64,000 bases of DNA from CAZSSH01 sp964609825 (lineage in GTDB: Bacteria; Verrucomicrobiota; Lentisphaeria; Victivallales; Victivallaceae): positions 186,001 to 250,000 of the forward strand of contig CAZSSH010000007.1 in the NCBI GenBank assembly GCA_964609825.1, written 5' to 3'. The first letter of the stretch is position 1. Each line of letters opens with the position of its first letter. A program made the translations under genes and the position numbers. The notes beneath the pieces are model-generated. The model searched no databases and was not told the DNA's origin. It saw nothing but the letters and a program-made list of their open reading frames with translations. Below, piece by piece: positions 17,059 to 26,132 of this stretch.

Positions 17059-17087
17059 AAGATATCGCCTGTTTTTAAAAGTTGCAA
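17059..17087 (-). promoter_or_regulatory. Predicted promoter of proA-ntpI-ntpK
   Basis: On the minus strand there is TTGCAA (17087-17082), a 17-bp spacer and TATCTT (17064-17059). The -35 lies inside a small palindrome, GTTGC-AAATC-GCAAC (17081-17095). Confidence 0.55.
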
Positions 17088-17158
17088 ATCGCAACGGCGG
17101 TTTTTCAATATTTTTTTCCGGGACGGCGGGAAACTTGGTAAAAAAAATGAAATTGCGG

Positions 17159-17187
17159 TTGCAAAAACGGCGTTTTCGGGTTATATT
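17159..17187 (+). promoter_or_regulatory. Predicted promoter of purA
   Basis: There is TTGCAA (17159-17164), a 17-bp spacer and TATATT (17182-17187), 47 bp before the purA ATG. Confidence 0.6.
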
Positions 17188-17233
17188 ACCGTTTTGGAAT
17201 AAAATTCTGTAAATTGCTAGAGAGGTCTCAATT

Positions 17234-18505
17234 ATGCCAGTTGATATTTTGGTCGGAACCCAGTGGGGGGATGAAGGCAAAGGTAAACTCATTGACGTCT
17301 TGACCCGCGATGTCAATATGGTTGTGCGGTTTCAGGGCGGCAACAACGCCGGACATACGGTTGAGATCGGCAAAGAAAAATATGTATTGCATCTGGTCCC
17401 CTCCGGCATCTTCCGCCCCGGCGTCAAATGCGTGATCGGCAACGGTCTCGTGGTCGATCCGATCGCTTTGATGAGCGAAATGCAGGGCATCGCCGAGCGC
17501 AATTTGGATGTTTCGGTCATTCAGCTCAGCAACCGCGCCCATTTGATTTTTGAGTATCACAAGCGCGCCGACGCTCTGCGTGAGTCGGGCGTGGTCGGCG
17601 GCAAAAAGATCGGTACCACCAAGCGCGGCATCGGTCCCGCTTATGCCGACAAGATGAACCGCACCGGGATTCGCGCCATCGAGTTGACCAAATTGGACAG
17701 CCTTGAGTCGCAGTTCCGCGCCGAAGCGGCCAAATACAATAAATTGTTTGCGGAGTACGGCATCGCCGAGCTCGACGTCAATGCCGAGTGGGCTAAGGTC
17801 AAAGTCGCCGCCGAGTATCTCGCTCCTTACGTCTGCGACACCGTATATACCGTCAATGCTGCCATTAAAGCGGGTCAAAATGTCCTCTGCGAGGGCGCGC
17901 AGGGCGCTCTTTTGGATATCGATCACGGGACTTATCCCTTTGTCACCAGCAGCAGCACCATCTCCGGCGGAGCCTGTCCGGGCATCGGTATTTCGCCGAC
18001 CAGCGTGCGCGACATTTGGGGCGTTATCAAAGCTTATACGACGCGCGTCGGCGAGGGGCCGTTTCCGTCCGAGTTGTTGGACGCCACCGGCGAAGAAATG
18101 CGTAAAATCGGTCGCGAATACGGCGCCACCACCGGCCGCCCGCGCCGCTGCGGCTGGTTTGACGCCGTTGCCGGCAAATATGCCTGTATGGTCGACGGCA
18201 TCAACAAACTGGCCGTGACCAAGCTCGATGTCCTGGACACCTTTGAAAAAGTCGCGATTTGTGTCGCTTACGAAGTTGACGGCAAGGTAACCAAAGAGTT
18301 TCCGGCGTCGGTCATCGATTTATCCAAAGTCAAACCCGTATTGGAGTGGCACCCGGGGTGGAGCTGCAGCACCGCCGATGCGCAAAAGTGGGAAGATCTC
18401 CCGGTCGCCGCGCAGAAGTATCTGCGGCGCATGGCCGAGCTGGTTGACTCCAGTGTGGCCATCGTTTCGGTCGGACCGCGCCGCGATCAGACCTTTACGG
18501 TGTAA
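17234..18505 (+). CDS. purA: Adenylosuccinate synthetase
   Basis: The product is 423 aa, the normal length. It condenses IMP and aspartate using GTP, the first committed step to AMP. The start VDILVGTQWGDEGKGK is the GTP-binding P-loop region with the catalytic Asp, and RFQGGNNAGHTV follows with the catalytic His. The switch region (VGEGPFPSEL) and TTGRPRRCGWFD are conserved. ATG 17234 is preceded by AGAGGT. rodA follows after 15 bp and may be co-transcribed. Confidence 0.98.
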   Translation: MPVDILVGTQWGDEGKGKLIDVLTRDVNMVVRFQGGNNAGHTVEIGKEKYVLHLVPSGIFRPGVKCVIGNGLVVDPIALMSEMQGIAERNLDVSVIQLSNRAHLIFEYHKRADALRESGVVGGKKIGTTKRGIGPAYADKMNRTGIRAIELTKLDSLESQFRAEAAKYNKLFAEYGIAELDVNAEWAKVKVAAEYLAPYVCDTVYTVNAAIKAGQNVLCEGAQGALLDIDHGTYPFVTSSSTISGGACPGIGISPTSVRDIWGVIKAYTTRVGEGPFPSELLDATGEEMRKIGREYGATTGRPRRCGWFDAVAGKYACMVDGINKLAVTKLDVLDTFEKVAICVAYEVDGKVTKEFPASVIDLSKVKPVLEWHPGWSCSTADAQKWEDLPVAAQKYLRRMAELVDSSVAIVSVGPRRDQTFTV

Positions 18506-18520
18506 CGCCGTGAAATAACC

Positions 18521-19699
18521 ATGGGTTTATCCTACGACAGAGATTTGACCCCGGCCGGGCGGTTGATCCGCTTTTGGTCGGGGTTTGATTTTATCCAGAT
18601 TCTGGGGCTTGCGCTCTTGCTCGGGATCGGCCTCGTGTTTATCTACACCACCGGCGAGCAGGTCGGGACTGTCGCCTCACGTGAATTTTTTGACAAGCAA
18701 ATCCAGTGGATCATTGCCGGGACGATTCTCTTTTTGACGGCCTCGATGATCGATTATCAGCGTCCTGAGATCAAAATCCTGTCTCTGCTTTTTTATCTCT
18801 TTTGCCTGGTTTTGCTGATTTTGGTGTTTATCGTCGGGGTCAAGGTCTACGGGGCAACGCGTTGGCTCAACATCAAACCTTTGGGGTTGCGTTTGCAACC
18901 CTCGGAGTTTGCCAAACTGGCGGTGACCATGTTGTTGGCAGCCATGTTTTCGTCCCAGCTCTTTGCGGTCAATAATCTGCGCTGCTTCGCCTTGGGGGTG
19001 CTGACCGTGTTGATCCCGTTTGTCCTTGTCCTCAAAGAGCCCGACTTGGGGAGCGCTCTCATTTTGCTGCCGATTTTTGCCTCGATCGTGTTTGTCGCCG
19101 GCCTCAAGTGGCGGTATATTTTTATCACGTTAATTTTGGTTTTGATTATCGGCGCGGCCGGGGTGATCAATGAAACGATGCGCTTTAAACCCTTGCTCAA
19201 GGATTATCAATTGGCGCGGGTCAAGGTTTTTCTTGATCCCGAGAGCGATCTTTTGCACCGCGGCTACAACCAGTATCAGGCCAAGCTTTCGGTGGGCTCC
19301 GGCGGCATGACCGGCAAAGGGATTGGCGAAGGGGAGCAAAACCGGCTCGGCTTCCTGCCTCAGTCGGTGTCCAACAACGATTTTATTTTTTCGGTGATCG
19401 CCGAGGAGACCGGGTTTCTGGGCTGTGTCTTTTTGGTTTTCAGCTACTGTTTGCTTTTATATTCGATGCTGCGGACGGCGTTTATCACCCCCGATCCTTT
19501 CGGCAAATTTCTGGCGGTGGGCCTGGCGTCGATTTTTTTTGCCCATTGCTACATCAATATCGGGATGAGCGTGGGGTTGACACCGGTGACCGGGGTGTCG
19601 CTCCCGTTTGTAAGTTACGGCGGCTCTTTCATTTTGATGGGGATGGCCGGGCTCGGGATTTTGCAGAGCGTCTACCGAAAATCTTTGGAAAATCCGTAA
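18521..19699 (+). CDS. rodA: Rod shape-determining protein RodA (SEDS peptidoglycan polymerase)
   Basis: This 392-aa membrane protein has about ten helices. SEDS-family hallmarks are KVYGATRWLNIKPLGLRLQPSEFAKLAV, LKEPDLGSALILLP (with the catalytic Asp in the large loop region), SGGMTGKGIGEGEQNRLGFLPQ and a C-terminal GVSLPFVSYGGS. RodA polymerises lipid II for side-wall growth with a class B PBP, which is not in this window. The FLPQS-NDFIFSVIAEE segment favours RodA over FtsW. It is located between purA and purD, not in an mre/mrd operon. Confidence 0.93.
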   Translation: MGLSYDRDLTPAGRLIRFWSGFDFIQILGLALLLGIGLVFIYTTGEQVGTVASREFFDKQIQWIIAGTILFLTASMIDYQRPEIKILSLLFYLFCLVLLILVFIVGVKVYGATRWLNIKPLGLRLQPSEFAKLAVTMLLAAMFSSQLFAVNNLRCFALGVLTVLIPFVLVLKEPDLGSALILLPIFASIVFVAGLKWRYIFITLILVLIIGAAGVINETMRFKPLLKDYQLARVKVFLDPESDLLHRGYNQYQAKLSVGSGGMTGKGIGEGEQNRLGFLPQSVSNNDFIFSVIAEETGFLGCVFLVFSYCLLLYSMLRTAFITPDPFGKFLAVGLASIFFAHCYINIGMSVGLTPVTGVSLPFVSYGGSFILMGMAGLGILQSVYRKSLENP

Positions 19700-19706
19700 A
19701 GATGAC

Positions 19707-19734
19707 TTGCATTTTGAGAATTTACGTTTAATAT
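19707..19734 (+). promoter_or_regulatory. Possible promoter of purD
   Basis: There is TTGCAT (19707-19712), a 16-bp spacer and TAATAT (19729-19734), 20 bp before the purD ATG in the 54-bp rodA-purD gap. Confidence 0.35.
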
Positions 19735-19753
19735 TATGTCAGGAGATTGAAAT

Positions 19754-21040
19754 ATGAATGTTTTGGTAGTCGGTTCCGGCGGGCGCGAGCATGCGATCGT
19801 CTGGCAGTTGAAAAAAAGTAAATTCATCAACCGTATCTATTGCGCGCCCGGTAACGCCGGTATTTCGCAGGACGCCGAGTGCGTTCCCTTGAAGGTTGAG
19901 GAAATCGATAAATTGGCCGATTTTGCCGAAAAAAATCAAGTGGATTTTACAATTGTCGGTCCGGAAGTGCCGCTCTGTTTGGGGATCGTGGACGAGTTTA
20001 TGTCCCGCAATTTGCTGATTTTCGGCCCCGACCGGGTCGCCGCTCAGCTGGAGGGCAGCAAGAGTTTTGCCAAGGATTTTATGATCCGCAACCATATTCC
20101 GACCGCCCGCAGTGAAGCGTTTACCGATGTCGCTGCGGCCTCGGAGTATGTCCGCAAAGAGTTTCATAACGGCGAAAAAGCGGTGGTGGTCAAGGCTGAC
20201 GGTCTCGCTGCCGGCAAGGGCGTATTGGTCGCCGAGTCGCTGCCGGAGGCGTTGGCTTTTGTCGACAACTGTTTCGGCGGCGAATTCGGCTCCGCCGGTG
20301 CCAAAGTGGTGATTGAGGAGTGTCTGTTTGGCGAAGAAGCGTCGATTTTGGCGCTTACCGACGGCAAAGTCATCCGCCCCTTGGTTTCCTCGCAGGATCA
20401 CAAGCGCGCTTTTGACGGCGACCGCGGCCCCAACACGGGCGGCATGGGGGCTTACTCCCCGGCGCCGGTGATTACCGACGAAATTGCCGAAGTGATCCAT
20501 GAGACGATATTGAAACCCTTTTTGCAGGGGATCCAAAACGAGAATTTATATTTCCGCGGCGTCATTTTTGTCGGCATTATGGTGACGGCGGCGGGGCCCA
20601 AAGTGTTGGAGTTCAACGTCCGTTTCGGCGACCCGGAGATCCAGCCGGTGCTGCGCCGCTTTGAGGGCGACTGGCTGAGTGTCTTAAAGTTGACTGCCGA
20701 GGGGCGCTTGGAGGAAGCCGAGCTGGCATGGTCTTCCGAACCGGCGATTTCGGTCATTTTGGCCTCCGGCGGCTACCCGGGCGACTATGTTAAAGGGTTT
20801 GAAATCTACGGTTTGGAGGAGGCTGCCGCCACCGGTGCGGTGGTATTCCATGCCGGAACCGCGTTGAAAGACGGCAAGATCGTCAATGCGGGCGGCCGGG
20901 TGCTCGGCGTTTCGGCGCGCGGTCGCGACATCCGCGAGGCGATTGCCAACGCTTATCGCGCCGCCGACAAGATTCATTTCGAAAACGGCTTTTGCCGCCG
21001 CGACATCGGCGCCAAAGCACTCAAATATTTGCAGAAATAA
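19754..21040 (+). CDS. purD: Phosphoribosylamine-glycine ligase (GAR synthetase)
   Basis: The product is 428 aa, a typical length. It joins phosphoribosylamine and glycine in purine synthesis using an ATP-grasp fold. The N-terminal MNVLVVGSGGREHAIVW is a signature, GPEVPLCLGIVDE follows, and VVKADGLAAGKGVLVA is the ATP-grasp loop. NTGGMGAYSPAP and EFNVRFGDPEIQ complete the site. The RBS is CAGGAGATTGAAAT. It is the second purine gene in this stretch (purA, then purD two genes later). Confidence 0.98.
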   Translation: MNVLVVGSGGREHAIVWQLKKSKFINRIYCAPGNAGISQDAECVPLKVEEIDKLADFAEKNQVDFTIVGPEVPLCLGIVDEFMSRNLLIFGPDRVAAQLEGSKSFAKDFMIRNHIPTARSEAFTDVAAASEYVRKEFHNGEKAVVVKADGLAAGKGVLVAESLPEALAFVDNCFGGEFGSAGAKVVIEECLFGEEASILALTDGKVIRPLVSSQDHKRAFDGDRGPNTGGMGAYSPAPVITDEIAEVIHETILKPFLQGIQNENLYFRGVIFVGIMVTAAGPKVLEFNVRFGDPEIQPVLRRFEGDWLSVLKLTAEGRLEEAELAWSSEPAISVILASGGYPGDYVKGFEIYGLEEAAATGAVVFHAGTALKDGKIVNAGGRVLGVSARGRDIREAIANAYRAADKIHFENGFCRRDIGAKALKYLQK

Positions 21041-21074
21041 CACTCAACACTTGAGCTTGTAAGGAGAAAAACAC

Positions 21075-21515
21075 ATGAAAAAACTGACATTACTTGTCAT
21101 GGCCGCGGTGCTCGGCTCGGTCTTGGCCGGCTGCACGACGGTCGAGTCCACCAGCAAATTCAACAACATCAGTCTTTACACCGGCACCGGCGAAAAGGCG
21201 ATTGCCCACATCCATGCCCGGATTACCGGGATCTACATTTTTGGGCTGCCGTTTGTGGTCGGCAGTGCCGCCGGGGACGGCAAATGCGCGTTTTTCATGA
21301 ATACGCAAAAGGATGAGCACGTGGTCAATTTGCTGACCCGCGAAGCCAAGAGCAAGGGCGCCTCGCGTCTGGCCAATCTCAACACCTCTTATTCGGAAGA
21401 TTTCATTTTTGCCAACATGATCTCCAAGCGCACCTTCCAGGGCGACGGCATCGCGGTGCAGACCAAACAGGATGCGGTTGCTTTTGCCGCGCAGGAGTTT
21501 GAAAAGGCTCCGTAA
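21075..21515 (+). CDS. Small predicted lipoprotein of unknown function
   Basis: This 146-aa protein has a lipoprotein signal peptide ending VLAGC, with Cys20 as the likely acylated residue. The mature part has the pattern SLYTGTGEKAIAHIHARITGIYIFGLPFV, then LLTREAKSKGASRLANLN. This is a compact alpha/beta layout seen in several short exported lipoproteins, but I do not recognise a named family. The RBS is AAGGAG. The gene follows purD by 34 bp and is closed by a strong terminator. Confidence 0.8.
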   Translation: MKKLTLLVMAAVLGSVLAGCTTVESTSKFNNISLYTGTGEKAIAHIHARITGIYIFGLPFVVGSAAGDGKCAFFMNTQKDEHVVNLLTREAKSKGASRLANLNTSYSEDFIFANMISKRTFQGDGIAVQTKQDAVAFAAQEFEKAP

Positions 21516-21534
21516 TGACCGATTGACGCATCGG

Positions 21535-21564
21535 AAATGCCGGAGTTTTTCCGGCATTTTTTTT
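21535..21564 (+). terminator. Rho-independent terminator after the lipoprotein gene
   Basis: A perfect 10-bp stem AAATGCCGGA (21535-21544) and TCCGGCATTT (21550-21559), with a GTTTT loop, is followed by further T residues to 21564. Confidence 0.9.
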
Positions 21565-21617
21565 AGGATGGTTTAATCTTACCGCTGACGGTCGCGGCTC
21601 CGAAAGAAGGATATTTT

Positions 21618-22976
21618 ATGCATAAGATGTTTGTCCTCGATACCAATGTATTATTGCACAGCGCCAAAAGTATTTCGGTATTTCATGACAACGATGTGGT
21701 CATCCCGATGGCCGTCATCGAGGAGCTGGACAAATTTAAAAAGAATTCCGACGAGCTGGGGCGCAACGCCCGGGCGGTAATCCGCAATCTGGATCATTTG
21801 CGCCGCAGCGGCCACTTGTATCAGGGGGTGCCCTTAAACCCCATTTTTCCGCAATGCACCGGCAAACTTTATGTTTTGACCGCCGCCGAGCTCGGCGACG
21901 ACATGGTCAACGGCGAGTTTAAAAAGGTGTTTTCCGACGATTTGGGCGACCGCTCGCCTGACAACCGGATTTTGCGCGTGGCCTATGTACTTAAGCAAAA
22001 GAAAAATGAAGTCGTCTTTATCAGCAAAGACATCAATCTCAGGCTCAAGGCCGACGCTCTGGGGCTCCGGGTCATGGACTTGGAGACGGAGAAGGTCGAT
22101 ACTGTAAGTCTCCACTCAGGCTTTCGCATGATTGAGAGCACGGTTGATGCCATTGAGCAAATCTACCACGCCGGCAAGGCGGAAGTCAAGGGCAATCCTT
22201 TTTTCAGCAACGAATTCGCCGTCTTTGCCAATCAGGAGAGCAAAAAATACGCGATCTGCCGTTATAAAAACGGTGAGCTTAATTTATTGGACAATGCTCT
22301 CACCAACCGGGTCTGGAATATTTCGCCAAAAAACCGCGAGCAGCGCATGGCTTTGGATTTGCTCCTCGACCCCGAGGTTCAGCTGGTTACGTTAATCGGC
22401 GGCGCCGGTACGGGGAAAACCTTGCTTGCCTTGGCCTCCGCCTTGCAGCTGGTGGTCAAGCAGGAGCTTTTTGAGCGGATTTTAGTGTCGCGTCCGATTG
22501 TCCCTTTGGGCAATGACATCGGCTTTTTGCCGGGCGACAAAAACAGCAAGCTCTCGAGCTGGATGCAGCCGATTTTTGACAATCTTGATTTTTTGCTCGG
22601 CAATGACACCGCGCTCAATAAGGGTAAAAGCGGCGGCCGTTCGCCGACGGACGCTTTGATCAACTCGCACAAGCTTGATTTGGAGGCCTTGACCTATATC
22701 CGGGGACGCAGCATCCCCCGGCAGTTTGTGATCATTGACGAGGCGCAAAATCTGACGCCGCATGAGATCAAAACCATCATCAGCCGCGCCGGAGAGGGGA
22801 CCAAGATGGTGCTCACCGGCGACCCGCAGCAGATTGACAATCCGTATTTGGACGCGTCGAGCAACGGCTTGAGCTATACCGTCGACCGGCTCAAGGAGCA
22901 GGCAATTTTCGGCCATGTCACCTTGGCGCGCAGCGAACGCAGCGAATTGGCGGGGATTGCCGCCCGATATTTGTAA
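21618..22976 (+). CDS. PIN domain-PhoH family ATPase (PhoH2/YlaK type)
   Basis: The product is 452 aa. Residues 1-145 form a PIN nuclease domain with acidic residues in FVLDTNVLLH (Asp7) and VIEELDKFK. After a linker, residues about 235-450 are a PhoH ATPase domain with Walker A GGAGTGKT (about 260-267) and Walker B FVIIDEAQN. The segments ISRAGEGTKMVLTGDPQQID and LARSERSELA follow. PIN-PhoH proteins act as RNA helicase-nucleases in studied species. The gene stands alone after a terminator with an AGAAGGA site and is followed 17 bp later by the GH1 gene. Confidence 0.93.
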   Translation: MHKMFVLDTNVLLHSAKSISVFHDNDVVIPMAVIEELDKFKKNSDELGRNARAVIRNLDHLRRSGHLYQGVPLNPIFPQCTGKLYVLTAAELGDDMVNGEFKKVFSDDLGDRSPDNRILRVAYVLKQKKNEVVFISKDINLRLKADALGLRVMDLETEKVDTVSLHSGFRMIESTVDAIEQIYHAGKAEVKGNPFFSNEFAVFANQESKKYAICRYKNGELNLLDNALTNRVWNISPKNREQRMALDLLLDPEVQLVTLIGGAGTGKTLLALASALQLVVKQELFERILVSRPIVPLGNDIGFLPGDKNSKLSSWMQPIFDNLDFLLGNDTALNKGKSGGRSPTDALINSHKLDLEALTYIRGRSIPRQFVIIDEAQNLTPHEIKTIISRAGEGTKMVLTGDPQQIDNPYLDASSNGLSYTVDRLKEQAIFGHVTLARSERSELAGIAARYL

Positions 22977-22993
22977 TAGAAAGGTTAGCAGCG

Positions 22994-24355
22994 ATGAAGC
23001 AGTTTTTTTGGGGCAGCGCGACTGCCGCGTATCAGGTGGAGGGCGGCGTGCTGGAGGGCGGCCGCGGTTACTCGGTGTGGGACGCATATTGCCGGATCCC
23101 CGGGCGGGTGCGCGATATGGACAATGCCGACATTGCCTGCGACAGTTATCACCGGTTTGAGGAAGATATTAAAATGCTCCAGCTTTTGGGCGTCAACGCC
23201 TACCGCTTCTCAATCGCCTGGCCGCGAATTTTGCCGACCGGGCGGGGCGAGGTCAACCGCGACGGCCTCGTGTATTACAACAATTTGATCGATGCGCTGC
23301 TGGCGGCGGGGATTACTCCTTTTGTCACTTTGTACCACTGGGATTTGCCCTTGGACTTAGAGATGGCGCATGACGGCTGGCTCAAGCCGTCGATTGTTGA
23401 CGACTTTGCCAATTATACTAAAATTTGCTTTGACAACTTTGGCGACCGCGTCAAACACTGGATTACCTTTAACGAGCCCTGGTGCACTTCGGTCTTGGGC
23501 TACGGTCTCGGCGTGTTTCCGCCGGGACGCATTGACCGTGACGAGCCGTATCAAGCGGCCCACAATATTCTGTTGGCCCATGCCAAGGCAGTAAAGCTTT
23601 ACCGCGACGGCAATTACGGCGGCGTTATCGGCATTACCAACAACTGCGACTGGCGCGAGCCCTTGACCCAAAAGCCGGAGGACATCGCCGCTGCCCAGCG
23701 CGCGGTCGAGTTCTTTTACGCGTGGTTTACCGACCCGGTTGTCTTCGGCGAGTACCCGCAAGTCATGCGTGAGCGCCTCGGCAACCGTCTCCCTGAGTTT
23801 ACCCCTGCGGAAAAAGCCTTGCTCAAAGGAAGCACCGACTTTTTGGGACTCAATCACTACTCCACATTGTACGCCTCGGCGACGCAGCCCTTGGACGCGG
23901 GCGACATCGGCGCCAACGGCAACGGCGGGATGAGCGATGATCAGGGGGTCTTTTTGGTCCCCGATCCGGCTTGGGAACAAACCGCGATGCAGTGGAATGT
24001 GGTGCCGTGGGGGTTCAAAAATCTGCTCGTTTGGATCGGCAAGCGTTATCCCGACTACCCGGTGTACGTGACCGAAAACGGCTGCGCCGTTGATGAGCCG
24101 ACGGTTGTGGAGGCTATGAATGACGATTTCCGCTGCCGCTTCATCCAAGGCTACACCGACGCCATGCTGGAGGCGGTGAGGCAGCACAAGGTCGATGTCC
24201 GCGGCTATTTTTGCTGGAGTTTATTGGATAACTTTGAGTGGTGCCACGGCTACAGCAAGCGCTTTGGATTGGTGCGCTGCTCCCCTGACAACCTCGAGCG
24301 GATTCCCAAAAAATCGTTCTTTGCATACCGCCGGATCATCCAAAACAACAGTTAA
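22994..24355 (+). CDS. GH1 beta-glucosidase
   Basis: This 453-aa protein has the full GH1 barrel and no signal peptide, so it is cytoplasmic. The N-terminal FFWGSATAAYQVEGG is a family signature, TFNEPW holds the acid/base Glu, and YVTENG holds the nucleophile Glu. FEWCHGYSKRFGLV near the end is also conserved. It would hydrolyse beta-linked disaccharides such as cellobiose; other beta-glycosides are possible. The RBS is GAAAGG. It could be co-transcribed with the PIN-PhoH gene. Confidence 0.96.
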   Translation: MKQFFWGSATAAYQVEGGVLEGGRGYSVWDAYCRIPGRVRDMDNADIACDSYHRFEEDIKMLQLLGVNAYRFSIAWPRILPTGRGEVNRDGLVYYNNLIDALLAAGITPFVTLYHWDLPLDLEMAHDGWLKPSIVDDFANYTKICFDNFGDRVKHWITFNEPWCTSVLGYGLGVFPPGRIDRDEPYQAAHNILLAHAKAVKLYRDGNYGGVIGITNNCDWREPLTQKPEDIAAAQRAVEFFYAWFTDPVVFGEYPQVMRERLGNRLPEFTPAEKALLKGSTDFLGLNHYSTLYASATQPLDAGDIGANGNGGMSDDQGVFLVPDPAWEQTAMQWNVVPWGFKNLLVWIGKRYPDYPVYVTENGCAVDEPTVVEAMNDDFRCRFIQGYTDAMLEAVRQHKVDVRGYFCWSLLDNFEWCHGYSKRFGLVRCSPDNLERIPKKSFFAYRRIIQNNS

Positions 24356-24365
24356 TTGTTTTTTT
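24342..24365 (+). terminator. Possible weak terminator overlapping the GH1 stop
   Basis: An A/T-rich stem AAAACAA (24342-24348) pairs with TTGTTTT (24356-24362), followed by TTT. It is weak because it lacks G-C pairs. Confidence 0.3.
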
Positions 24366-24433
24366 GCTGTTTTTCCAAAGGAATTTTTGGGTAACTTTCA
24401 GCTTAAATTGTTATTTAACGTTTGATTGTATCA

Positions 24434-24462
24434 TTGCAGGCAAAGCAATAAGAGATTATATT
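24434..24462 (+). promoter_or_regulatory. Predicted promoter of the sulfatase gene
   Basis: There is TTGCAG (24434-24439), a 17-bp spacer and TATATT (24457-24462). The surrounding 24356-24551 is AT-rich and otherwise shows no gene. Confidence 0.55.
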
Positions 24463-24551
24463 AAATATAGCAAATCATCCCGGAAATAACAAAAGAAACA
24501 GGATCAATTGTGATGCGTCATTTGCATCCTTTGTCTTTGAGGAGAGCGTCC

Positions 24552-26042
24552 GTGAAATCCGATTTAACCAAGCCCGATTTGTTGTTGTTGTTTACCGATA
24601 TGCAACGCTATGATACGATTGGCGCACTTGGCAACCCGGTGATTAAAACGCCGCATCTTGACGAGTTGGTCAAACGCGGCGTAAGTTTCACCTCCGCCTA
24701 TACCCCGTCGCCGGTGTGCGTCCCGGCGCGTTGGTGCATGCAATACGGCAAATACCCCTCTGGTTCGCATTTGACGGATAACGGCGACATGCCGCCCCAT
24801 GTTGCAGGTACCTCGCTCCCGGAGCGTTTGCAGGCCTTGGGCTACCGCACCGCCGCTGTCGGCAAATGCCACTTTACGCCGGACAAGCTTGCCATGCGCG
24901 GCTTTGAAAAGCGCATCGTGCAGGAGGAGTGCTGCAGCGAACCCGCCGTTGATGATTATTGCCGCTATTTGCAGCAAAAGGGTTACGATTGCGACGAGCC
25001 GCAGGGGATCAGGGGGGAGATGTACTATGTGCCGCAGATTTCCCCGTATCCTGCCGCCGACCACCCGAGCGCCTTTGTCGCCAATGAGTCGATCCGGTAT
25101 ATCAGCGAGCGGGCGGCCAACGGCGAAAATTACTTTTTGACGGCAAGTTTCATTCACCCCCATCCGCCGTTGTCATTGCCCAAGCCGTGGCATCAGTTGT
25201 ACCGCTCGTTTGAGATGCCGCCGCCGTTTGCGCCTGACAACAGCACCGATTTTTATACCTGGGTCAATTATTATCAAAACCGTTATAAATATCAGGACCG
25301 CGGCTTCAACCAAAATTTGCAGGAGCTGCAAATCGCCTATTATTATGCCGCGATTTCGTTTGTCGACTACCAGATCGGGCGGATTTTGCAGACGTTGCGC
25401 GACAACGGGACGCTGGACAACACCGTGATTTTGTTTGCCTCCGACCACGGCGAACATTTGGGCGATTATGGCTGCTACGGCAAACGCAGCATGCTCGACC
25501 CCTCGAGCCGCATCCCGCTGATTGCCGGCGGGCCCGGCTTCACGCCGGGGAAAATCTGCCCAAGTCCGGCAAGCTTGGTCGATGTTCTGCCGACCTTTGT
25601 CCGGGCGGCAGGCGGCGACGCCCTTGAAAGTGACGGGTTGCCGTTGCAGCAAATCGCCGCCGGGGCGACCGACCGCAAATATGTCTACTCCCAGTTTGCG
25701 CTCGACGGCGAAGCCATTTATCTGATTGTTTCGCAGGACTGGAAATATATTTACAGCGCCGGGGACGACAAAGAGTGGCTCTTTGACCGCAACATGGCGC
25801 GGGAGAGCGTCTCCGTCGCCGCTCAACATCCGGCGGTGCGTGACGCCCTCAAACAAGCTTTGCTCCGTTATTTGCGCGCTGGCGGTTTCGCCGGAGCGTG
25901 GAAGGAGGGTGACGGCGGCCTTGACTGGTGCCGCTACGTCAAGCGCGATTTGAGCTTTTTAAACGATCCCAAGGCCGAACTCCTGAAGCAGGATCACTCA
26001 CTGCACCCGTTTGACTTGCCCGGCTACCGCGAACGGGAATAA
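24552..26042 (+). CDS. Cys-type S1 sulfatase without signal peptide
   Basis: The product is 496 aa from GTG 24552, which has a well-placed GAGGAG 7 bp upstream. An upstream in-frame start at 24510 would add a poorly supported 14-aa extension. The catalytic motif CVPAR (Cys56, converted to formylglycine) lies in SPVCVPARWCMQ. Metal ligands are in LFTDMQ (Asp16) and ASDHGEHLGDYG. HPHPPLSLP is also sulfatase-like. Most bacterial polysaccharide sulfatases are exported, but neither start gives a signal peptide. This suggests cytoplasmic desulfation of imported sugars, next to the cytoplasmic GH1 enzyme. Sulfatase identity is firm; substrate is unknown. Confidence 0.92.
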   Translation: MKSDLTKPDLLLLFTDMQRYDTIGALGNPVIKTPHLDELVKRGVSFTSAYTPSPVCVPARWCMQYGKYPSGSHLTDNGDMPPHVAGTSLPERLQALGYRTAAVGKCHFTPDKLAMRGFEKRIVQEECCSEPAVDDYCRYLQQKGYDCDEPQGIRGEMYYVPQISPYPAADHPSAFVANESIRYISERAANGENYFLTASFIHPHPPLSLPKPWHQLYRSFEMPPPFAPDNSTDFYTWVNYYQNRYKYQDRGFNQNLQELQIAYYYAAISFVDYQIGRILQTLRDNGTLDNTVILFASDHGEHLGDYGCYGKRSMLDPSSRIPLIAGGPGFTPGKICPSPASLVDVLPTFVRAAGGDALESDGLPLQQIAAGATDRKYVYSQFALDGEAIYLIVSQDWKYIYSAGDDKEWLFDRNMARESVSVAAQHPAVRDALKQALLRYLRAGGFAGAWKEGDGGLDWCRYVKRDLSFLNDPKAELLKQDHSLHPFDLPGYRERE

Positions 26043-26045
26043 CGT

Positions 26046-26080
26046 TTGAATAATTTAAAATTTATTCAAAAATTATTCAA
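26046..26080. repeat. AT-rich inverted repeat with extra half-site
   Basis: TTGAATAA (26046-26053) and TTATTCAA (26062-26069) form a perfect 8-bp inverted repeat. A second TTATTCAA lies at 26073-26080. It sits between the sulfatase and lacI genes, upstream of the lacI promoter, and could be an operator. Confidence 0.45.
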
Positions 26081-26098
26081 CAAAATCGTTGGTTTTGA

Positions 26099-26132
26099 TT
26101 GCAGTATTCCCCGGTTTATGGTATAATTAAAC
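26099..26132 (+). promoter_or_regulatory. Predicted promoter of the second lacI-pseudopilin-glycosidase operon with overlapping inverted repeat
   Basis: There is TTGCAG (26099-26104), a 17-bp spacer and TATAAT (26122-26127). GGTTTA (26113-26118) and TAAACC (26128-26133) flank the -10 as a 6-bp inverted repeat, a plausible autoregulatory operator. Confidence 0.6.
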
